Of a stretch of DNA of 64,000 bases, positions 57,301-64,000 are shown in pieces (the stretch's first letter is position 1; every line of letters starts with the position of its first letter). The translations under genes and the position numbers were made by a program. The notes under the pieces were generated by a model. That model did no database searches. It was given only the letters and a program-made list of their open reading frames with translations, and was not told the DNA's origin. Source of the stretch: Malus domestica (lineage: Eukaryota > Streptophyta > Magnoliopsida > Rosales > Rosaceae); contig NC_091669.1 of the NCBI RefSeq assembly GCF_042453785.1, forward strand, positions 8,754,501 to 8,818,500, given 5' to 3'.

Positions 57301-57995
57301 ATTACCTTGTGCATCTCCACCGGTTAAAGATATCACCCCTGGATGGAGGGAAAATACTTCCAGAGAAGATACCACATCTACCTATGAGATAGATAAGGCA
57401 AGTGAATATGATACCACACTTCGGTACTTAGAAGTTTTGTGATTACTTAGCGGTTTGGATCTTGCAAGTCCCCAACCGAGGAGCTTTCCTCACTCATGAA
57501 CTTAGGGGAGCATTGTTTGTACCATACTTGTCCAATCCTGAAACTACTGAGCACCGGTCAACGTTATACCGTCAAGGACCCAGAAGAGTTTCCCTCCAAA
57601 CAGGAGGCCAATCACAGCCCGACACTTATCGACATCAGAAGCCAATCATAGCGCGATACGTGTCAACATCAGAAGCCAATCACAACACGACACGTGTCAA
57701 TGTCAAAACAAAGCTAGAAACTCTCTTCTATAAAAGGAGATCATTCTCCCACAATATTTCCTAATGTCATTTGTACTAAATGATTCACTAGTACTCACTA
57801 AAAAAGAGCTTGAACCTATGTACTTATGTAAACCCTTCACAATTAATGAGAACTCCTACACTCTGTAGACGTAGCCAATCTAGGTGAACCACGTACATCT
57901 TGTGTTTGCTTCCCTGTCCCTATCCATTTACATACTTATCCACACTAGTGACCGGAGCAATCTAGCAAATGTCACAAACGTAACAAACGTAACAC
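54340..57995 (+). mobile_element. Non-autonomous LTR retrotransposon remnant with 3' LTR
   Basis: The 3' LTR starts TGTTTGTACCATACTTG at 57514, directly after a polypurine-like CTTAGGGGAGCA, has a TATA box (TATAAAAG, 57729-57736), and fades out near 57995. No 5' LTR is present. The tract before the LTR (57410-57510) resembles 54430-54580 (ACTTGGATTTTTCAAGTCTC against TTTGGATCTTGCAAGTCCC), so an internal piece is duplicated. At 55880-56190 a 60-bp unit with CAAAAATCGAAGAGGCACCG repeats five times. No gag-pol. Confidence 0.6.
54776..55588 (-). pseudogene. Antisense ORF remnant inside the LTR retroelement
   Basis: Two minus-strand pieces in the same frame across a TAG read NMAQRLFALTRQVESLAAEV, SLKQEIRGLKHKNK*FHRLAH, then NMKRKLDQLQESDGQILLDH and FVGLFQRYLLLSSS. 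The first is a coiled coil. I recall copies of this protein in many apple gene predictions. It runs opposite to the LTR promoter, like the antisense ORFs of some plant Gypsy elements. Function unknown. Confidence 0.55.
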
Positions 57996-58089
57996 TTTCT
58001 GTTGTACCAAAGTCTTCACTGGATTTGTCCATCAACAGTGTGTAATTTCGATATGCTCATGTTTGTTATATTTTGTTTTGAATATGAGG

Positions 58090-58721
58090 AGTAGAAGGAG
58101 AACCATTTTCTGTGATTGACAATTGGGGGGCTCTCCACAAAGACAAGAACAGCCAATGGATAAATGATATTACTCAAGAGAAATATGTAAGTCACTTTTG
58201 TGTATGAATGTGGTATTTAGCAATTGATGAATATTGAATTCAGTGTTTTAGTATTCTTGGTGCTATTTGTTATGTAAGGATAAGATGAAAAAAAAAAGGA
58301 TGAAGTTATGGAGAAATTGATTCAAGAAGCACCAGATGGTACTCCACCAGATTCTCTACAAGTTCCATTGAATGATGAGTTTGGCATCATGGTTGAGAAT
58401 CTTGGGAAGAAGGGAAAATCTGTTAATGGTGTAGGTATTTTTCCTCGTATGGATACATCTGATTTTGTTTCTTCAATGCCTTCAAGTTCTGAGTTAACAG
58501 AGACGAAAGATCAAATAAAGCTTCTGTCAACTAGTTTCATCAACTTGGAAAAGGAGAATAAATAGTTGAAAAAGAAGAATGATATTCTCATATTACAAGT
58601 GAAAGCTCTTTTAGCAAAGAAGGGGCAAGGTATCAACAACTCTATAGGTACTGATGATGATTTTTCAGATGTCGATGGTGCATATGCTGAAATGGAAGAC
58701 CTTGGTACAGATGAAGACTGA
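58090..58721 (+). pseudogene. C-terminal part of a CACTA Transposase_24-like (TNPD-type) protein
   Basis: After an exon-like EGEPFSVIDNWGALHKDKNS and a GT-donor at 58188, the second exon reads from about 58285 (MKKKKDEVMEKLIQEAPDGT, then MVENLGKKGKSVNGVGIFPR, TSDFVSSMPSSSELTETKD), followed by a coiled coil interrupted by TAG in NLEKENK*LKKKND. This is the layout of the second protein of plant En/Spm elements. The N-terminal part is missing. Confidence 0.6.
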
Positions 58722-58739
58722 TTTATATTACAAAGTCTT

Positions 58740-58988
58740 TTACTGTTATCTAGTTTTAGTCATGCACATGGTAGAACTTTTTGGTTAGCTCCTCAGTGTC
58801 TTAGATTTCTCTTTTGTTTGCATCCCAACATGTATAAAGGAGTTGGTGCCCTCCTTGATGAACTTACTGTTATCTAGTTTTAGTCATGCACATGGTAGAA
58901 CTTTTTGGTTAGCTCCTCATTGTCTTAGATTTCTCTTTTACTAGCATCCCAACATGTATAGAGGAGTTGGTGCCCTTCATGATGAATT
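58740..58988 (+). repeat. Two tandem copies of a 124-bp unit in the CACTA 3' region
   Basis: TTACTGTTATCTAGTTTTAG and ATGGTAGAACTTTTTGGTTA through to GGTGCCCTCCTTGATGAA repeat once with about 10 differences. They follow the transposase remnant, likely in its 3' UTR. Confidence 0.9.
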
Positions 58989-59149
58989 GCCATTGAGCTG
59001 AGATGAGACACTAAGATTTAGATTTTTTTGGGATTTTTATATGAGTATATGAAATGTACTTGATATATGTGCCTGAGTAGTCTATTAATGAAAATGAAAT
59101 TAATCGAAGCATTACCTTATATTTGACATGAATTGTAATTCTATTTTAT

Positions 59150-59745
59150 AAACAGGGAATTGTAATTTTAGATTATAAACAAGGAATATGTATTGGTCTA
59201 TCACATATATTTCCAAAAAAGGTATTTTATTTTGACATAAGTGACCCAGGCTATGCCACAAATGGAAGAAAAATGTGACACTTTCAGCGTCACTTATCTA
59301 TTTCATAAGTGACAAATTATATAGGTCACATAATTTATTCTTTTTTATAAACAAGGAATTGTAATATCAGATTATAAACAGGAATATGTATTGGTTTGTC
59401 ACATATATTTCCAAAATAGATATTTTATTTTGACATAAGTGACCCAGGCTATGCCACAAATGGAAGAAAAATGTGACGCTTTCTACGTCACTTATCTATT
59501 TCATACGTGACGAATTATACAGGTCACATAATTTATTCTTTTTTATAAACAAGGAATTGTCATATCAGATTATAAACAGGGAATATGTATTTGTTTGTCA
59601 CATATATTTCCAAAATAAATATTTTATTTTGACACAAGTGACCCAGGCTATGCCACAAATGGAAGAAAAATGTGACGCTTTCAACGTCACTTATCTATTT
59701 CATACGTGATGAATTATATAGGTCACATAATTTATTCTTTTGTGA
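59150..59745 (+). repeat. Three tandem copies of a 198-bp CACTA subterminal repeat
   Basis: GTGACCCAGGCTATGCCACA occurs at 59241, 59439 and 59638. Each unit contains ATTTTGACATAAGTGACC, AATGTGAC(A/G)CTTTC and CGTCACTTATCTATTTCAT. Rich in GTGAC/GTCAC words, as expected for transposase-binding subterminal DNA. There is no matching tandem block at the left end. Confidence 0.92.
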
Positions 59746-59932
59746 CACCTTATCCGTCACAATCTCCTATTTTCGTAAATTTAAACTAGTGTTAAGTGAC
59801 AAAAGCAGTGTCACATATACTAAAAATATGTGGCGCTTTTAAAATTCATCACTTCTACTATCCGTGACTCGTCATAGGTGATGCTCGCAGTGACGCTGTA
59901 AAAGCGTCACATATTATCAAATGCGACGCATT

Positions 59933-59938
59933 TTTATT
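59933..59938 (-). terminator. AATAAA in the CACTA end, candidate poly(A) signal for the polygalacturonase
   Basis: On the minus strand AATAAA lies about 51 bases past the polygalacturonase stop codon and inside the transposon. It is the nearest canonical signal, so the transposon probably now supplies the 3' UTR and cleavage site. Confidence 0.4.
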
Positions 59939-59988
59939 TTCTGTGACGAATATCTATCATCACATAAGCCCTGTTTTCTTGTAGTGTT

Positions 59989-61332
59989 TCAAGAAGATGT
60001 AGCACAAGCAAGAGGCTTCGCCACGTTGTTAATGGTGGGCTTGACATGTTTACATTCAGAGGTAATAGAGCCTTTATCTCCGGTGTATGTGAGATCAATG
60101 TTACTGAGTTCTACATTCTCACATGGCAGCTTTCCACTGCATAAAAGCTTGACACCAACTGGGCCTGATGACGAGCCCTTTATGTTCTTGAAGCTAACAT
60201 TGCTGATCTTAACTTTGGATGAAACCTGCATACAATAGTAGTATTATTAGAAAGCATTTATACTCATAAATATTTTTGATAAAAATGTTTTAAATATAAA
60301 TGTCAAAAAAGTTATTAAAACTTCATGTGTATTTATTTTTTGGGAAAACTACACAGGAGTTCTCCCTAAAAATATATACCTCTCTCCAAAAATCACTTTT
60401 AAGTTTTTAGATCAAACATCGCTAGAAGTGCTTTTGTTGAGATTTTTTTTTAAACCTTTCATAAACAATCTCAAATAGGCCGATGGACTCAACCTATCCA
60501 TTCAAAATAGTGGAGGTTGGTGTCAAGAAATTTTTGTTTTTCTGTTTGGGTTCTTCAAGATTAAGTATTTGACTAAGCAATAAAGAAACTATGATATTAA
60601 TTTTGGTGTAAAATAGTATACCTCAGGTGTACACAGCTTATGTGGGCAATACTCTTGGTCTATGACGACAGGGTTTTTAACATTGTCCATGATAATATCC
60701 TGAAAGTGAACGTCTGAGACAGCAGTACCCTTTGCAGGGGAAGCAGGCCAGGTTTTGATCCTTACACCATTATCGGTATTTGTAATTGTGCAGTTCTTGA
60801 TAAAGATTCCGGACACAGGTTCTTCATCCTCAGTCCTTCCAAGGCTTCCGATGCTTATGCCGTGGCCTGGTCCGCATGTAACGTTGGTTACATGGAGTTG
60901 CTTGGTGCCATGACCTATAGAGATGCAATCATCCCCAGTTCCAATGGTTGTATCTGTGATGTTGATCTCAGTTGAACGTCCCATATGAATTCCATCTGTA
61001 TTGACACTTTCTTTAGGCGCTGATACTGTAAAATCTTGGAATGCCAACTTGTTGCAACCCAAAAGATTTACGTGGAAATTTTTGCTGTCTTTTGTTGTTA
61101 TTCCTCGAACTATGGAATTGGTGATAAAATTGAACCTCAAATTCTGCGAATAGTGTAAAAACAGTTCAAACATATTAAGACGAGTAATGTCTCTTGTCAA
61201 AGTTATGTTGTCAAGAAAATTTTTATATTGTCACACTGAATCAAAATAACAAATTATCCACATGATCCAAGATTTAGATTCACTACCTAATATATTCTCT
61301 TTTCACACGTATGGCTCCGGCTGTCAGGCACC

Positions 61333-61365
<33 letters not shown>

Positions 61366-62147
61366 GAGTATGATCAGCCGTTTAGTTTCACAATCTAGCA
61401 ATTGATTTAAATTATAAAAGAACAAGATTTAAATTATCTTACAACAGCTTTAAATTTGCAATCTTTGTTTTTGTGGCAATCATTTTGCTTCCAAGCAGTT
61501 GCTCCTTGGCCATCGAAAGTTCCACCGCCAGATAAGGTGAGCCCATCAATGCGCTCAAAAGCTACCCAAGTATCTTCTTTTGGGAGTTCCTTGATATGTT
61601 CCGGAGCCTGCAGTGTGCCTTGGAGCTGAAACTCAATAGGACCTTTGCATGGTCCTTTGAAAGTTGCCCCTACAAACTTGTATGTCCCACTTGGAACAAC
61701 AATTTTACTTGCCGATGTCGATGCACATGCATCTGTCCAAGCTTTGCTCAAAGCCTAATTAAAAACATTGTATAAAAATTAAAAATTGAAATGATTCGCT
61801 TTAATTACCAAACAATTCTAGAATGGAAATGATTTTCCGCTTATTCATACTTTTTCCCATGCATATTTATTTCTTACTTTAAATTAAACAAATCAAAAGA
61901 AAAATAAGAATGTTCAAAATCTAAAAAGTGCGTACGGAAGTAATTTCTCTTCTAGTTAGAAATATTAGTTTAGCATTTCAAGAAGAATTGCATAAGCATA
62001 TATAATGCCTACCTGGGTTATATCAGAGTTTGCTTTTCCACCATAATTTGCACCTGTTACATCATAGACACCAGATTGGGCATTAGATGAGGATACTAAC
62101 AACAAGAACACAAACATTGACAAGATATTTTTCAGCTTCAAATCCAT
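59989..62147 (-). CDS. Polygalacturonase (glycoside hydrolase 28), exo-type/pollen-like, four exons
   Basis: Exons 62013-62147, 61443-61754, 60622-61143 and 59989-60225 splice in phase 0 at GT-AG sites to give 401 aa. A signal peptide (residues 1-23, MDLKLKNILSMFVFLLLVSS) targets the wall. The right-handed beta-helix carries all GH28 motifs: NTDG (197-200), GDDC (219-222, catalytic Asp pair), GHG (242-244) and RIK (277-279). It would hydrolyse alpha-1,4 bonds of polygalacturonan. Length, lack of a propeptide and the ACASTSASKIVVPSGTY start fit the plant exopolygalacturonase clade, often pollen-expressed; this is inference. No disabling change is seen. The stop codon sits two bases from the CACTA transposon, which displaced the native 3' flank by 15 kb. 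Confidence 0.93.
61331..61360. repeat. (AT)n microsatellite in polygalacturonase intron 2
   Basis: About 14 TA units between exons 2 and 3, away from the splice sites. Confidence 0.9.
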
Positions 62148-62221
62148 CTTGAGTTTTCAATTCAGAATGAGTTTCTTTCGTTTGGAAGTTTGATGAAAAC
62201 TTTATTTTGGTTTCATCGCAA

Positions 62222-62229
62222 TTTTATAC
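62222..62229 (-). promoter_or_regulatory. TATA box of the polygalacturonase gene
   Basis: GTATAAAA on the minus strand lies about 75-80 bases upstream of the start codon at 62147, implying a leader of roughly 45 bases. Confidence 0.65.
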
Positions 62230-63937
62230 TTAGACTGGAAAGCTTAACGTCCTCAAATTATTTAGCTAATTACTAGCTAGTTTTATGGAAGGTGCCTTAC
62301 CCCCAAAAACCGTGCACGAAAAAAACTAGCAGCCGTTGAATAGTAAAAATATCTCAAAATTTCTTCAAAAGAAAGGCTTAATTACGAGCTTGAAATTTCC
62401 TCACTCAGAATATTTCTTCCAAGAAACAAGGAAGTAGCCCCGAATTAAGATGTTTAATTGCAGTGTAGTTCAAGAATTATATCCTATCATTAGTAATTAA
62501 TTAAGCTGCTTATAGAACATCAATTACCACTACTATGTATGGCCCTAGGTTAGTTCAGTATCAATTACCACTTCAACATATAGTTCTCCATGCTTTCTCC
62601 CCAAGTCAGTACTCGAATTGTTTCTTCTAAGCAAACCCTAGTTGCTGCAGCCACCAGCACCCTGATCAACGCCAACTCCACCACCGCGACACACCTACAA
62701 CTTGTTTTAACTTTACGGCGTGACTTGTGGGAATCCTCACAATAATAGTTTTAAACCTTATCATAGCATGGAAACAATACAAAGACAAATTGGTACATCA
62801 TTTTACTTGCTAGATGGCACATCTCGGTGTCTCCCTTTATAGTCTACCTCTTCACTGACCGCAAATTGGTACATCACTTTACTTGCTAGAAAGACAAAGA
62901 CAAGAGCATCTACTATGACGTACTCATGCAAGTCTCGTTTTCTTTCTAAAGGAGTTTCTCTCCATGACTAACGTTGTCGCTAACGGTTGTACCAAGATCC
63001 CATTCGTCTGAAGAATTAGAAGCTTGCGTGCCAGTGCTTCTGCCTCGTTGGTGTTAATTTGTCAAGGATTGAGTGGCGGCTGCTGTGGTTGAGGATTTGA
63101 GGGATGGAATCGTGGGGTTCAATGTGGCAGTGCAGGGTCGTTTTAGGGTGGAAAGAGGATCGCATTCCGTGGCTAGGCTTGCATGCATCAAAATTTCAAC
63201 GAAATAAATATTTACCAATACATTAAATTTCGACATGCCTGAGCTTATGGGGCATGCACCGAGGGTCGCACAAATCGTACACGTGACATGTGACTCATCA
63301 AAACCAGACAAGTCATCAAGTGACATGTGTTGACACTTGACGGAAAGTAATTAATGAATTATCTTTATTAATTCTTTGATTAATTTCAATATCGAAACAA
63401 ATTAATTGATTTAAAATGCCAAATCATGAAAAAGCCCAAAATTAAGTCTTGTGTTTCTTTCGTCAATAAATCAAGTCCACAATCAAGACCAAATCCAACA
63501 GTAGGCAAGACATGGAAAGCCTATAAATACGTGGCTCTAAGACAAACCCTTGTGGCATCCGTTCATTCAAGATTAAGTCATCGCCACCATTAAATCAACA
63601 ACATCCACATTTTTCAAACCAGGGATTGAAAAAGTGGATTCAAGTTTTGTAAAAAGATTATAACCCTAAATTTATTAATACAAATTATTACTTTGTAAAA
63701 GTGTTCATGTATTATTTGTCTATAAATCTTGAGTTTACAAGGCTATTGAGGGTTGATTGTGATTTTGTCAGGGTTGAGATGTCGAACAATGGAACTGATG
63801 GAGCCTTATGTGGTGGATCTTGTGTGGTGGATCAAGTAAATGTGATGTGGAGGGTAATTAAAAATGATCGTTCATTTTTATGTACTGCTTCAAACTATGC
63901 CCGTGCTACTTTATATATGTATTACTCTTTTGACTTG
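62230..63937. other. Upstream flank and intergenic DNA
   Basis: No gene is supported. A CCTATAAATACGTGG TATA-like context at about 63521-63535 and a short ACATGTG/ACACGTG-rich stretch (63278-63345) could be an LTR or promoter, but no partner end or ORF is seen. Confidence 0.4.
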
Positions 63938-64000
63938 TGATGTGGCTCAATTGATTAAAAACATCTACCCCATACACCCGAGGTCATAAGTTCTATTTTC
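63938..64000 (+). mobile_element. Possible SINE head, cut by the window end
   Basis: GATGTGGCTCAATTGATTAA resembles a tRNA A-box region, and GAGGTCATAAGTTCTATTTTC, about 35 bases on, resembles a B-box. Truncated at position 64000. Confidence 0.4.

Larger units (their letters stand above)
44796..59986. mobile_element. CACTA (En/Spm) transposon, 15.2 kb, complete ends, non-autonomous, with nested elements
   Basis: Left end CACTACAAGAAAACAGGG and its exact inverse at 59969-59986 define 18-bp terminal inverted repeats. TTT flanks both sides (44793-44795, 59987-59989), the 3-bp duplication of this superfamily. Subterminal DNA is rich in GTCACATA/TATGTGAC words. It carries the N-terminal part of a TNP2-type transposase (49314-50112) and the C-terminal part of a Transposase_24-like protein (about 58090-58721), but no DDE catalytic core. 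Inserted later: a solo LTR (44936-47214), a Cassandra copy and other retroelement DNA (about 50113-57995). It needs a helper element to move. Confidence 0.93.

Noticed and set aside
62640..63330. Possible gene in a GC-richer patch
   Set aside because: Only short frames such as 63054-63326 on the minus strand, with no domain, splice pattern or promoter that fits.

Overview
The window is plant nuclear DNA: AT-rich, gene-poor, with short intron-containing genes and many transposable elements. The repeat families point to Rosaceae, most likely an apple or pear relative (Maleae). The evidence is a Cassandra TRIM with a 5S-like LTR, tRNA-derived SINEs, and several LTR families I associate with apple. 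The genus is inferred, not proven.

Genes that look intact: an acidic Hev b 5-like protein (5560-6470, +, two exons); an unnamed four-exon gene (9299-11708, +, 166 aa); an F-box protein like Arabidopsis At3g07870 (14056-15297, -); a membrane-anchored Kazal-type inhibitor-like protein (18605-19021, -); a 90-aa protein ending in an EAR-like DLNMP motif (20894-21166, +); a 122-aa protein I do not recognise (26774-27142, +); and a four-exon polygalacturonase (59989-62147, -, 401 aa) with all four glycoside hydrolase 28 motifs. Broken genes: an FBD-domain remnant (13413-13595), a GEX1/Brambleberry-like pseudogene (36397-39982, -) and a DUF7054-like fragment (43345-43710).

Layout: 1-2.4 kb is an LTR-retrotransposon piece split by a hAT element. 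2.4-31 kb holds most genes, separated by MITEs, SINEs, a Harbinger element and a second hAT. 33-34.5 kb holds a minisatellite and a small hAT. 36.4-42.5 kb holds the GEX1 pseudogene, interrupted in coding sequence by two solo LTRs, and then a third solo LTR related to one of them. 43-44.5 kb holds a SINE and gene or LINE debris. 44.8-60.0 kb is one CACTA (En/Spm) transposon of 15.2 kb with matching termini and a TTT target duplication, stuffed with other elements. Its right end lies two bases beyond the polygalacturonase stop codon.

The most notable points are: (i) the CACTA insertion that keeps the polygalacturonase reading frame but replaces its whole 3' flank; (ii) stepwise decay of a gamete nuclear-fusion gene copy by two LTR insertions plus stops and frameshifts; (iii) a coherent four-exon gene whose His/Cys pattern suggests a permuted papain-like fold. 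I saw no bacterial features, CRISPR array or viral genes.
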